In this document: piece after piece, positions 42,339 to 50,473 of the stretch
Numbering within the stretch: position 1 is the first letter of the stretch
Layout of the letters: each line of letters opens with the position of its first letter
Source of the DNA: Bosea sp. F3-2
GTDB taxonomy: Bacteria; Pseudomonadota; Alphaproteobacteria; Rhizobiales; Beijerinckiaceae
Assembly: GCF_008253865.1 (NCBI RefSeq)
Contig: NZ_CP042333.1
Coordinates: forward strand, 1 to 64,000
Length of the DNA stretch: 64,000 nucleotides
Direction: 5' to 3'
Program-made: the position numbers and the translations under genes
The notes under the pieces: generated by a model
The model's database searches: none
What the model saw: the letters and a program-made list of their open reading frames with translations, nothing else
Told to the model about the DNA's origin: nothing

Positions 42339-43195
42339 CGTTTCACCTCCGCGGACGCGCCAACTAGTTCGAAGACGGTGCTGCGGCCGATCCGCCTCGT
42401 CCTGTCGAGTCGAAGGTGACCCAGACGGTCGAGTCGGATCGCGAGCTCGATCGCCGCGGACGGCTGGCCAACGACCGCGCCCAGGTCGGAGACCGTGGGG
42501 CAGGGTCCCAATGTCCCAAGGGCGAGAACAGCTTTCAGCAGCAGCGCATTGTCAGCGAAGGGGCCGTTATGCCGGTGGATCAGCCGTGCATTGTAGAGCA
42601 TCGGCTCGATCCGTATCTCCTGCTCGGTCACGAGCCGGAAGAGGTACCCAGCTTCTTCCGCTGCCGCGCGGCATGCCTCGAGCCGCCCCCTCGCTTCGGC
42701 ATACTTGTCCGGGTCCGGGGGACGGATCTTTGCAAGCGGCTTCACTTCCACGAGTTCTCGGGGGCCAGCCCGGCGCTCGATAAGGAAGTCTGGCGTCCAC
42801 GAAGTCCGACGACGTTCCAGGTTGATTTGCAGCTCGAAAGGCTGGGCGATCATGTTGACGATGTCGTCGTCCTGCGCGTCGGTCGCGAGCGCAAAATCGA
42901 ATTCGAGACAGCTGTCGCCGGAGACGACTTTTCCGCGCAGGCGCGTCATGGGAACGTCGCCCGCATATCCTGTCCGGCCGCGGTGGCGGATTTTGCGAAC
43001 CTCTGACCCGCGGATCAGTTCATGGCGCGGATTGCGGCGACGGGCGCGCTTCTTCGCCGGGCTCTTCGGCTCTTGGAGAGGCGCAGGCGACTTGCGGGGT
43101 GTGACGGGATCGGACTCAATCCGTCCGCACGCGTGCTCGCGGTACCGGACGGGATACGTGTGCGCCGAAACGTGGTCGGGATGGTCATCGGACAT
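42335..43195 (-). CDS. tnsA: TnsA endonuclease
   Basis: A 286-residue protein from ATG 43195; the frame is open to a TTG at 43267. It shows the PD-(D/E)XK site: Glu in SCLEFDFAL, Asp in TPDFLIE and E-x-K in ELVEVKPL. The C-terminal winged helix (LGAVVGQPSAAIELAIRLDRL) is the TnsC-binding part. TnsA cuts the 5' ends, so the element should move by cut-and-paste. By analogy with Tn7 the transposon's right end should lie within a few hundred bp beyond 43195. Confidence 0.9.
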   Translation of the reverse strand: MSDDHPDHVSAHTYPVRYREHACGRIESDPVTPRKSPAPLQEPKSPAKKRARRRNPRHELIRGSEVRKIRHRGRTGYAGDVPMTRLRGKVVSGDSCLEFDFALATDAQDDDIVNMIAQPFELQINLERRRTSWTPDFLIERRAGPRELVEVKPLAKIRPPDPDKYAEARGRLEACRAAAEEAGYLFRLVTEQEIRIEPMLYNARLIHRHNGPFADNALLLKAVLALGTLGPCPTVSDLGAVVGQPSAAIELAIRLDRLGHLRLDRTRRIGRSTVFELVGASAEVKR

Positions 43196-43372
43196 TGCTG
43201 ACGTACACGGTTGAGGCACGCCAGCGCGATGTGATGCGGTTGAATTGGCCCTTGCAAGGTGCAGCAATCGCGCGCAGCATCACATCGTCGCTGGGTTACC
43301 AGTGACGGGCCGGCGGATGCCGGGTTCTGAAAGCCGCTCGTCGCCCTTGCGTGGAGTGGAGCGGCATCTATT

Positions 43373-43406
43373 AAAGACGTTCCGAGTTGCCGCTCGGAAC
43401 GTCTTT
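43373..43406. terminator. Strong bidirectional hairpin terminator
   Basis: AAAGACGTTCCGAG (43373-43386) and CTCGGAACGTCTTT (43393-43406) form a perfect 14-bp stem with a TTGCCG loop. T's follow on the plus strand and, reading leftward, the complement of AAA gives T's as well. It lies 30 bp after the stop of the small leftward gene at 43437 and insulates the tns operon. Confidence 0.88.
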
Positions 43407-43436
43407 TTTGGTTATATTTGATTTATTCGGCCGGAC

Positions 43437-43679
43437 TTAAACGAAATAGACTGTGTCGTTGTAGCCGAATTCCACTCTCAATCTGCTCAGGGGAACGAAG
43501 CGATCGGGAGATGCAATAGCGACGTACATCTCGTCGTAATCAAATAGCTCTCGGGGGTCTTCGACCGGATGGAGCCACGGGAGAGGGGACTTGATTACCC
43601 TCCGCGCTCTCGTTTTTGCCCCCGCCTTACCTTGAGTGTTGCGCTTCGATGCTTCGTCCAGATTACAGGCGTGTTTCAT
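43437..43679 (-). CDS. Small hypothetical protein with strong RBS
   Basis: An 80-residue protein whose ATG 43679 is preceded by CGGAGGAGCG, an excellent ribosome binding site, and whose stop is followed by the terminator at 43373-43406. The N-terminal third is very basic (KRNTQGKAGAKTRARRVIK). The C-terminus is aromatic and acidic (DPRELFDYDEMYVAIASP). Not recognised. It lies where the Tn7-like right end is expected, so it may be the first gene outside the element or an extra component. Confidence 0.6.
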   Translation of the reverse strand: MKHACNLDEASKRNTQGKAGAKTRARRVIKSPLPWLHPVEDPRELFDYDEMYVAIASPDRFVPLSRLRVEFGYNDTVYFV

Positions 43680-44617
43680 CGCTCCTCCGATCGTAAATCG
43701 GTTGAGATTCCGTGAGGTTTGTGTATGATTCGGCGCGAAGCGTGGTGAATTCCGCCCTTCAAAAGGACCGAGCCTTGTTCGCCGAGCGCTAGAGATTTTG
43801 ATCTCTATGGTTTCGTCATTTTGGGTTCTCCCAGCTTGCTTGTTGTGACGAAGCCACCTCTGCGAAGAACGTCATCGCTCTGTGGCTATCCTAGGCCAGC
43901 GCGGTGGAGGGTGTTGTGAGCCCCCTTCACCGCGTTCCTCGGATCAATTCAATCCTTCAGAATCAGCGTTCAGTGCATGGATTTTATATGCGCTTCTTGA
44001 TTCGTGCAAATATGAGGTAGGTCGCTCCCTTCCATTACACTCAAATTCGAGAATTCCTTCATGAGTTCAAGGACTCAATTCTCAATTCTTGTTGGAGAAC
44101 TACTTGTCCTTCAAAAAATTGCTTCCGCTCAGGCCTTCGAGCCGCCGCTACGAGGTATGCGTGGCCATTCCTTGCATTCAATGGAATTAGTCCTTGCCAT
44201 TCACGTTTAAGGTCGGCTCAAATATCCTAGCGAGATGGTCATAATTCTGTGCGTTATCAATATCTTACAGCGGTCGCACTGTGCTGCTCCGCGGCCACAG
44301 ATCGAGATCCTTGAAACGTGCTTGAACAGCGGTTTTGAAGGCACATTAACGTCGGTCAGGATCTTGATGATTTGGTCCCTTTTGGCGGCTGATTTCGGTC
44401 TTTTTGCCCAGCTGTAGCCGCAATTTGGTTCGTGGAGGGCAAGCCGGATCTTTCACGGTTATTGGCGGGTCAACCGACCTTGCCACCATCTCTCGATAGC
44501 TCGCTTGAAAATCGTGTTGCGTGGTCAGCCATTACGCCGGTTCTGAGATGAATGGCGAAGCGCCTGATAGCAAACTGGAATCAATCGATTTTCGATCCCC
44601 GGCGCTCTACGCTTTCG
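43680..44617. other. 940-bp gene-poor, AT-richer stretch
   Basis: No protein-like frame with an RBS was found. Base composition is visibly more AT-rich than the flanks. Short recurring pieces, CCTTCAAAA (43757, 44109), CAAGGACTCAATTCTCAATTC near 44068 and TCAATTCAATCC near 43945, suggest decayed or end sequence. This is a reasonable place for the Tn7-like right end or for an old insertion, but I could not define TnsB sites by eye. Confidence 0.4.
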
Positions 44618-44995
44618 TCACCACGACGACACGTCAGTCATCATGGTTTCAAGGCGCGCTCGAACGTAGGCGAGCGAGGCGATGTCTCCTTTGGCCATGA
44701 CTTCCAGCGGAGGCAGGTGATCGAAGGCGGAATTAGCAATTCTTATCCAGGAATAGCCCCGCTCTGGGTCCTTGAAGAGCGTGCGAAGGCATTTGTGGAT
44801 GCCAATCAGCAGTGACAGCCGGATGCCTACGTCCTGATCGATTTGGCCGAAATCGGAGCGCTGCCACGCAGAGTAGGTTTCGGGCGCGAGATTGCCCAAG
44901 ATCTGACATGCGGTTCCATCGGAGAGATCCCATTTTCGGAACAACCTCACGACCGCGCTCGCCGCGATCTCCAGCTCTCTGGGAGTGAACATCAC
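44618..44995 (-). CDS. DUF2384/MbcA-ParS-like protein (right-module copy)
   Basis: A 125-residue relative of the protein at 6855-7226. It has WDLSDGTACQILGNL, YSAWQRSDFGQID, LSLLIGIHKCLRTLF, DPERGYSWIRIAN and PLEVMAKGD in the same order. Like that copy, it lacks a RES toxin and lies near an AAA+/M41 protease. It starts 4 bp after the DUF6634-like gene, as last gene of the leftward right-module operon. Confidence 0.78.
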   Translation of the reverse strand: MMFTPRELEIAASAVVRLFRKWDLSDGTACQILGNLAPETYSAWQRSDFGQIDQDVGIRLSLLIGIHKCLRTLFKDPERGYSWIRIANSAFDHLPPLEVMAKGDIASLAYVRARLETMMTDVSSW

Positions 44996-44998
44996 CTT

Positions 44999-45322
44999 TT
45001 AAAATTGGGGGCCCGACGAAGGCTCGTCGGCGGTCGGCAATGCGCACCGTCCGAGCCGATACCAGCGGCTGAGCGTGCGGGCGATTGTTCGATCTTCACT
45101 GACCCAGATAACTGGGCTGGTCGTGATGAGGCGATCGCCGAGAATTGGATGAGCGATCGACTCGCCTATCAGGATCATAAGGCCGTTCTGCGCGTCGACG
45201 CCCGGGATCCACTCCTCAAGCCCGGCGGCATCTGTGAGATCAGACTCAGTAGGGCGCCATCCTTCGCGAAGGCGGCGCAGGTCGATCTGAGCAGACCGGA
45301 GCTTTTCGATCAGTGTCTGCAT
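44999..45322 (-). CDS. DUF6634-like protein
   Basis: A 107-residue protein (128 if ATG 45385 is used). It contains LRSAQIDLRRLREGWRP and, at the end, VIWVSEDRTIARTLSRWYRL. The same frame of residues occurs in the protein at 50474-50908 (LKRDLARLEKGRQP and WARDRRGYYRL). I recall this family as DUF6634, of unknown function, common on rhizobial islands. The internal ATG 45322 has a GGTGGA-like site; the choice is uncertain. Confidence 0.65.
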   Translation of the reverse strand: MQTLIEKLRSAQIDLRRLREGWRPTESDLTDAAGLEEWIPGVDAQNGLMILIGESIAHPILGDRLITTSPVIWVSEDRTIARTLSRWYRLGRCALPTADEPSSGPQF

Positions 45323-45455
45323 TTCCACCCGATCCTGTTTTGATGGAGTTCGAGCTTGCGCAACAGGGCGAGAAGCATCATCCAATCGGAGGTCGGCACC
45401 CGGCCCGCCGCGGTGATGGTGGATCCGTTACAATGGGCTCTGCGACGCTCCGGGT

Positions 45456-46250
45456 TCAGGCAGAGCTCACGACCTCGACGATGAGCCGAGGATTGAAGTT
45501 CGGATTTTCCCTGTTCCCACCGCGCCTGGGGTAGCCGGCTTGATTGGAAAGGATGCGCGTCTGGCCGACGCGATAGTCGTGCGAACCATGATCGTGCCCA
45601 TGGATCCAGAGTGCGGGCTGATACTGCTCGATGAGCGCCGAGAGATCCGAGCAATAGGCCGGTGCCAAATGGTCACCACGGAATTTTGGCTGGACTGACC
45701 CGGGGTGGGGGGCGTGATGGCTGACGACCACTGTCGCGCCACCAAAAGGTTCGCTGAGCTGCGTCGCGATGAAAGTCAGCTCGCTTCGGTGAGTTGCGAC
45801 GGCATGCTCCGGGGTGAAAGCCTTCCTGCTGCCGTCGACGATGTGGATCAAACGGTGGTCGTTCATCGCGTGTCGAGCAGCCAAACGGGCGGCCCGTGAC
45901 TTCCCGAACAGATTGAAGTCGGTCCACAAAGTGGCTCCGATAAAGCGCACGCCGTCAACCACAACGCAGCCGGGCGCCAGCATATGAATTCCACACTGTT
46001 CTGCCAGTCCGCGACCGGCGCGCACGGCGGAATAGATCTCATCGTAGTAGAATTCGTGATTGCCCGGCACAAAGATCGTCGGACGGCCCTTAAGAGGGCC
46101 CTCCGTCTGCTGCTCAATCCATCTGATTGCTGATGTGATCGGTCGGCCGATGTCGCCAGCGAAAACGGCAGCGTCGAACTCTCCCAGATCTTCCGGAAAC
46201 GCGAACGGCCCGAACTCCAGGTGAATGTCCGAAAGCACCAACAGGCGCAT
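45456..46250 (-). CDS. Calcineurin-like metallophosphoesterase
   Basis: A 264-residue protein with the full metal-site series: SDIHLEFGP (D-x-H), FAGDIGR (GD), VPGNHEFYY (GNHE), VVSHHAPH and IHGHDHGSHD (GHxH). It could be a phosphodiesterase or nuclease. ATG 46250 is chosen because GAGAGGAA lies about 8 bases upstream; the frame extends to 46292. It lies in the operon between the AAA+/M41 protease and the DUF6634/DUF2384 genes, a position taken by TnsA-like and GIY-YIG genes in the left module. Confidence 0.9.
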   Translation of the reverse strand: MRLLVLSDIHLEFGPFAFPEDLGEFDAAVFAGDIGRPITSAIRWIEQQTEGPLKGRPTIFVPGNHEFYYDEIYSAVRAGRGLAEQCGIHMLAPGCVVVDGVRFIGATLWTDFNLFGKSRAARLAARHAMNDHRLIHIVDGSRKAFTPEHAVATHRSELTFIATQLSEPFGGATVVVSHHAPHPGSVQPKFRGDHLAPAYCSDLSALIEQYQPALWIHGHDHGSHDYRVGQTRILSNQAGYPRRGGNRENPNFNPRLIVEVVSSA

Positions 46251-46322
46251 CGTGGCGTTCCTCTCGGTTGGAAGGCGATGGTCACGCCCCATGTGTTTCG
46301 GCAGGCGGCCTCAGGATCCCGC

Positions 46323-46538
46323 TCAGCGGGCTCGGGATCGCACCGGCGCCGTGACCAGGCGTTTCAGCCGTTCGAGCTCTGCTTGCTTCTGAATGACGAT
46401 CGTGAGCGCCCCGATGATTGCACCGCGCTCCATTTCCAAGAGTGCTGCGAGCTCATCAGTGGCTTCGAGGAAGCATTGAATTTCCATCTCGGCGTCAGCC
46501 TGCTCGTCGTTGGGCGGGTCGCGGTCAGGGTGGATCAC
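46323..46538 (-). CDS. Small acidic/helical protein coupled to the AAA+/M41 protease
   Basis: 71 residues, starting in an ATGA overlap with the protease stop (46535-46538). It is almost entirely helical, with an acidic N-terminus (HPDRDPPNDEQADAEMEI) and a basic coiled-coil-like end (QKQAELERLKRLV). Not recognised. The coupling suggests an adaptor or substrate of the protease. Confidence 0.6.
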   Translation of the reverse strand: MIHPDRDPPNDEQADAEMEIQCFLEATDELAALLEMERGAIIGALTIVIQKQAELERLKRLVTAPVRSRAR

Positions 46539-48676
46539 GGCGAGCTCCCGAAACGCCGATCCGCTACGGCGCCATCGGCCGGCGGAGTGGCTTTCGCTTG
46601 GCCACCACCATCGCCAATGACCTGCTCGATTTGATCACCCGAGAGATATCCACGCCGTTCGAGCTCGTCCGCGACGGTTCGCAACGTTGCCATGCGATCG
46701 ATCAGGATATGCGTTGCTCTCTCCTCGGCTTGGTCGAGCTGCTTCCGGACAGCGGTGAGCAACCCAGGGATGTTGGCAAAATCGTTCGCGGTCTCGATGT
46801 AGACGCTGCCGAATTGACCCATACCGCAGCGTGCTTCGATCGCGCAGGCGAGGCCCGTGGCGCGTCCAATATCGGAGGTTGCGAGCATGCCCGAGCCGAT
46901 GCTGGGCTCCCCGATCACGAGTCTTTCGGCAGCTCGCCCTGCGAGTAGCACCGCCATCTCATCTTTGAGGCGCGCCAACGTCGCGGTGCCCGCGATGTTG
47001 TTTTCGATATGCAGCGTGCCGCCGAGATCGTGAACCGAAAGGCCAAGAATCTCTCCCGTGCGCAGCTCCCGGGCCACGACGGCATGACCGGCTTCATGAA
47101 CGGCGATGCGCCGGCGGTGCTCTGGCGAAATGGATGGCTGCCCATTCCTGATCTCGCTCAGCAGGTCCGATATTCCGAGCTGACGCCTCTCGCGCCGGGC
47201 CGCCCCCTTGGCCCGGCGGACGATAGCCTCAACGTCGGCGCCGGTGGCGCCCTGGCTGGCGATGGCCAGCTGCATCAGATCGATGCCGGCCAACAGTTCT
47301 GGTCCGAGATAATATCGGAGGATTCGAGCCAGCGTTTGAACATCCGGCTTCTCGATGACGATCTCCCGATCGAGGCGACCGGCGCGTTTGATGGCGGCGT
47401 CTATCTTGTCCGGGTGGTTCGTTGCAGCGATCACCACGACACCGGGCCGCTCCTCGACACCGGCGAGCAGTTCCAGAAGCAGATTGACGATCTGGCTCCA
47501 GTACTCGACGTAGTCACCACGGAGCTGCGCTCGATCCGAAATTCCATCGATCTCGTCGATAAACAAGATGGAGGGTGCCTGGCGACGCGCCTGAGCAAAG
47601 GCGTGACGGATCGCCTGGAGGGTGCCGGACAGATAACTGGCGCTGTTCCATTGCGCGACGGACGTCGCGACTAGGGGGACGCGGGCCGTCTTGGCGAGAG
47701 CGCGCGCAAATTGGGTCTTGCCGACGCCAGGAGGTCCTGAGAGCAAGAGACCCTTGTGATCGACGTCCTCCCATGCGAGACGCCCGGCCTTGAAGTCAGC
47801 CAGGTCCTTGGCCAACTCCAGTCCCCAGTCCTTTGCCTTGCCGTAGCCTTCAAGCTCCTCCAGCGAGGGGCCGGGGCCGAGGTGTTCACCCTTCCTGCGC
47901 ACGATCTCGTCGAGCGCTTCGATGCATTGATCCGCGGTCCGATAGGAGCGGATCGCGAGCGGTAGATCTTCGAACTCGATCAGGCGAACGAGGTCGGGAT
48001 CGAGTGTCTTTGTCGGCGTCGTCCCCGCGACGGCCTCGATGACGAGCGTCAGCGCGCTTGTATCGAACCCGGGCAAAGCGAGTTTGTGTTCGACGGTTCG
48101 CTGGAGAGCGTGCGGAAGGTGTCGAGCCGGATCCGGCGCAATGCCGATGATCGGCAGGCGAAGGTGAAGCGCGGAGGAGACGGCCTGATTGCCTTTCTCG
48201 GGCCGGTCGTCCTTGCTCGTCCCATCGCGGGCCACGAGCAGAACGGCACCGTCTCGATGAGTTGATTGCAGGTTGCTCTGAGGTCCTAACACCCGCGCAT
48301 TGGTCGCCAGCGCACAACGCGTGATGACGTCCTCGGCCATCTGGACCGTGTCCGGTGCGTGCGTTGCCAGGATGACAATGGGGGCTTCGCGGCGCAGCCG
48401 TCGGGCCAGCCCTGGTTCTGCCTCGATTGCTCTCGCCACCAGGACAGCGACGGCTGCAAGATCAGGACGCAGAACGAGCCGGTTGTTGTCCGTGCTTCCA
48501 CCATCCAGATCATCCAAGAGGTGCTCGATGGCATCGGCCTGATTGCTGCGCAGCATCGGTTTCACCATGGCGCCTTCCTCGCGCGCCAGCATGTCGAGGT
48601 AGGCTCTCGCCAGGAGATCAGGGCGGGCCGCGATTGAGGGGGCAGGAGAGGGCGATTTGGACATCGTTCGAGACAT
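46535..48676 (-). CDS. Soluble FtsH-like AAA+ ATPase / M41 zinc protease (right copy)
   Basis: A 713-residue protein. The N-terminal 300 residues have no membrane helix. Then follow GYGKAKDWGLELAKDLADF, Walker A LLSGPPGVGKTQFA, Walker B SILFIDEIDGISD, second homology region RAGRLDREIVI, M41 zinc motif HEAGH near residue 525, and a later Asp ligand in TSDIGRATGLA. GGAGGAA precedes ATG 48676. It is homologous to the left copy from the pre-AAA segment on, but the N-terminal domains diverge, perhaps reflecting different substrates. All catalytic motifs are intact. Confidence 0.87.
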   Translation of the reverse strand: MSRTMSKSPSPAPSIAARPDLLARAYLDMLAREEGAMVKPMLRSNQADAIEHLLDDLDGGSTDNNRLVLRPDLAAVAVLVARAIEAEPGLARRLRREAPIVILATHAPDTVQMAEDVITRCALATNARVLGPQSNLQSTHRDGAVLLVARDGTSKDDRPEKGNQAVSSALHLRLPIIGIAPDPARHLPHALQRTVEHKLALPGFDTSALTLVIEAVAGTTPTKTLDPDLVRLIEFEDLPLAIRSYRTADQCIEALDEIVRRKGEHLGPGPSLEELEGYGKAKDWGLELAKDLADFKAGRLAWEDVDHKGLLLSGPPGVGKTQFARALAKTARVPLVATSVAQWNSASYLSGTLQAIRHAFAQARRQAPSILFIDEIDGISDRAQLRGDYVEYWSQIVNLLLELLAGVEERPGVVVIAATNHPDKIDAAIKRAGRLDREIVIEKPDVQTLARILRYYLGPELLAGIDLMQLAIASQGATGADVEAIVRRAKGAARRERRQLGISDLLSEIRNGQPSISPEHRRRIAVHEAGHAVVARELRTGEILGLSVHDLGGTLHIENNIAGTATLARLKDEMAVLLAGRAAERLVIGEPSIGSGMLATSDIGRATGLACAIEARCGMGQFGSVYIETANDFANIPGLLTAVRKQLDQAEERATHILIDRMATLRTVADELERRGYLSGDQIEQVIGDGGGQAKATPPADGAVADRRFGSSP

Positions 48677-49255
48677 GACGATTCCTCCGGGCGCGCGGAC
48701 CGGCGCTCGTTTGGTTCAAAGCGAAGGCGGGGCAGTTAGGCGGCGCGCAAAACGAGCGCTATTCCGCACAAGAATCTGCGATCAGAGCTGGTTTGCCAGC
48801 TGCAACAGAACCTCGGCGCTGCAGTCGAGCTCGTCGAAGTCATCATCAATGAGATCGGCGGACGGTGTGATCATATGCACCCTCGTTCTGTTCATCTCGC
48901 GCAGAACGACAAGGTCGCGACCATGGCGGCCGCCGCTCGTTCTACGTTGGAGCGAGAGAATCGAAGACCGTCGTTTCGAGCGACCAACACGGCGCTGAGC
49001 GAGCATGCACGCCTCCATTGAAGGGACTTACGCAGGCTTTTGAAGAACGGCGAGAAGATCGGTAGAGGCTTAAATCGGCCAGCCAGGCGAGGCGTTTGTC
49101 ATTTGGCCCTTGGGATCGGACGCTCGCTATTTCGAGTTTGAGCTGCCAGCGGGGCGTCGGGCCATTGACGATGTCCACATTATAGAAGCGCACATTGTGC
49201 GCTTTCAACCTCTAAAACTTTAACGATGATGTTCATCATTCATTATGGTTAACGA
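48677..49255. other. Upstream region of the right AAA/M41 operon
   Basis: No gene is well supported. Two weak minus-strand frames exist: 48942-49208 (88 residues from a TTG, with RWQLKLEIASV) and the tail of 48782-49018, which ends in an acidic helix (DLIDDDFDELDCSAEVLLQ). Either could be a small real protein; neither has a good RBS. TTCATCATTCATTATGG just before 49256 is locally AT-rich and may be promoter DNA. Confidence 0.35.
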
Positions 49256-49564
49256 CTAGTCCTCATGTCTGGCCGTCACCCATGCGTCGACTGCCGCGAG
49301 GACGGCGGCCTTATTCCAGCCTGCAGCAACAGCCGAGGTTAAAAGAGTGTCCAGGGCAGGGGCCACTGATGGCACGGCGTCTGAGCGTCCCGGCCCGACA
49401 ATGCGCATGAGAAGGACCAGTTGCAGCAGATCTGCGATGTAAGGAGGTGGTCCCTTCTTGGACCAGTTCTGCACTGTTCGCCTCGAAACGCCGAACGCAT
49501 TTCCGAACTCGATCTCGGTCAGACCAAGATCCCGTCGCGCCGCTCGAAATGCTTCAGCATCCAT
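49256..49564 (-). CDS. Small HTH DNA-binding protein (right-module copy)
   Basis: 102 residues. The helix-turn-helix LGLTEIEFGNAFGVSRRTVQ is followed by NWSKKGPPPYIADLLQLVLLM, the same design as the protein at 2343-2687 (RTVQNWAKEGPP). The C-terminal half is helical and small. It is presumably the regulator of the right AAA/M41 module, lying upstream of it in the same direction. Confidence 0.65.
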   Translation of the reverse strand: MDAEAFRAARRDLGLTEIEFGNAFGVSRRTVQNWSKKGPPPYIADLLQLVLLMRIVGPGRSDAVPSVAPALDTLLTSAVAAGWNKAAVLAAVDAWVTARHED

Positions 49565-49874
49565 ATTGGTCGAACTCGCAATGCCGGTAGGGGCGCTTGT
49601 CGCGATGCTAATATCTTTGCGGTTTGCACGTCGGTTGTGAAGGATCTGCGCTTGAATCCATGATTCCAGATTTCCGGAAATTCGGAAATACGAGCTATTC
49701 CACAGATGTCTCTGGTGATGGCGAACTGGGTGCCGGTCGCGGTAAGGTCTGGGCTTCGAGCTTCAGTACGGTGCTCATCGGCACACATAGCGCGGGCGTC
49801 AGCTTGCAGCTGGATCTCTGAACGCTCTTAGTCTGCAAAGTCACTTAGCCATACCCCTAGCTAAGGAGATGTCG

Positions 49875-50096
49875 ATGGCTCAATTCTCGGTTCGCAACGC
49901 CAAGACCAACCTGTCCAAGCTGATCGCGGACGCCCTCGAAGGTGGAGACGTGGTCATTGCACGCGGCGGCGTGCCTGCGGTGCGTCTGGTGCCGGTCGCG
50001 CCACCCGGCAAGCGGCGCTTTGGGGCACTCAAAGGAAAGATTGCCGTCGATGCACGCTTTGACGAGCCGCTGCCCGAAACTGAACTCGGCGCGTAG
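49875..50096 (+). CDS. Phd/YefM (VapB-type) antitoxin, orphaned
   Basis: 73 residues from ATG 49875, with AAGGAG 7 bp upstream. It has the Phd/YefM start FSVRNAKTNLSKLIADALEGGDVVIARGG and a C-terminal toxin-binding tail (FGALKGKIAVDARFDEPL). Its partner PIN toxin at 50105 is reduced to a stub, so no toxin is made here. Retained orphan antitoxins can act as anti-addiction modules against related plasmid systems. Confidence 0.85.
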   Translation: MAQFSVRNAKTNLSKLIADALEGGDVVIARGGVPAVRLVPVAPPGKRRFGALKGKIAVDARFDEPLPETELGA

Positions 50097-50104
50097 CATC
50101 TTTC

Positions 50105-50152
50105 GTGAGGCTGCTGCTTGATACCCATATGCCATGCGAGCCGGTGAGCTGA
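50105..50152 (+). pseudogene. PIN-domain (VapC) toxin stub
   Basis: GTG 50105, nine bases after the antitoxin stop, begins MRLLLDTHM. This is the invariant first strand of PIN toxins (MRLLLDTH), carrying the first catalytic Asp. The frame then diverges and stops after 15 residues at 50152. The break point is about 50130, where other sequence begins, and a solo IS end lies 60 bp further on. Confidence 0.75.
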
Positions 50153-50214
50153 ATATCGAGCACAAGGAGTTTGACCGCTTTCAGGCAATCGGCGCCTCGC
50201 CAAACACGCCGCAA

Positions 50215-50292
50215 CAGTCCATACGACGTTTAATCGGGCTACATCGCGCGATTATATGGGCTAAACGACGGCCAATCGGGCTACACGACAGA
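50215..50292. repeat. Solo left end of the ISNCY-type element
   Basis: CGACGTTTAATCGGGCTACAT, GCGATTATATGGGCTAAACG and GGCCAATCGGGCTACACGACA occur in the order and orientation of the left array at 9307-9391. There is no transposase nearby. It is probably the scar of an element, or of a deletion between copies, that removed the PIN toxin. Confidence 0.7.
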
Positions 50293-50473
50293 CTGGTGAC
50301 CTTTCTAACGGGTGCCTACAGCCTTGATTCGCAGAACCTTTCTTATGGAACTTTTCTCTGGCGACTCGTTCAGCGACCGAGCCGCCAGAATATCCTGTCG
50401 TTTTCACTTGATCAGCGACCGTGCGCCTCCGCTTAAGGTGCGCGTAACATGACGAATGTGCTCCGCATGCTGC

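Noticed and set aside
41106..42419. 437-residue plus-strand frame
   Set aside because: Antisense to tnsB, whose DDE motifs are all in place.
38200..43195. CRISPR-associated transposon
   Set aside because: The Tn7-like genes are present but no Cas12k, Cascade gene or CRISPR array was seen anywhere in the window.
43196..43320. Inverted repeat CGATGTGATGC / GCATCACATCG considered as a transposon end
   Set aside because: The arms face each other within 60 bp and no multi-site array or terminal TGT was found, so a regulatory dyad is as likely. Not called.
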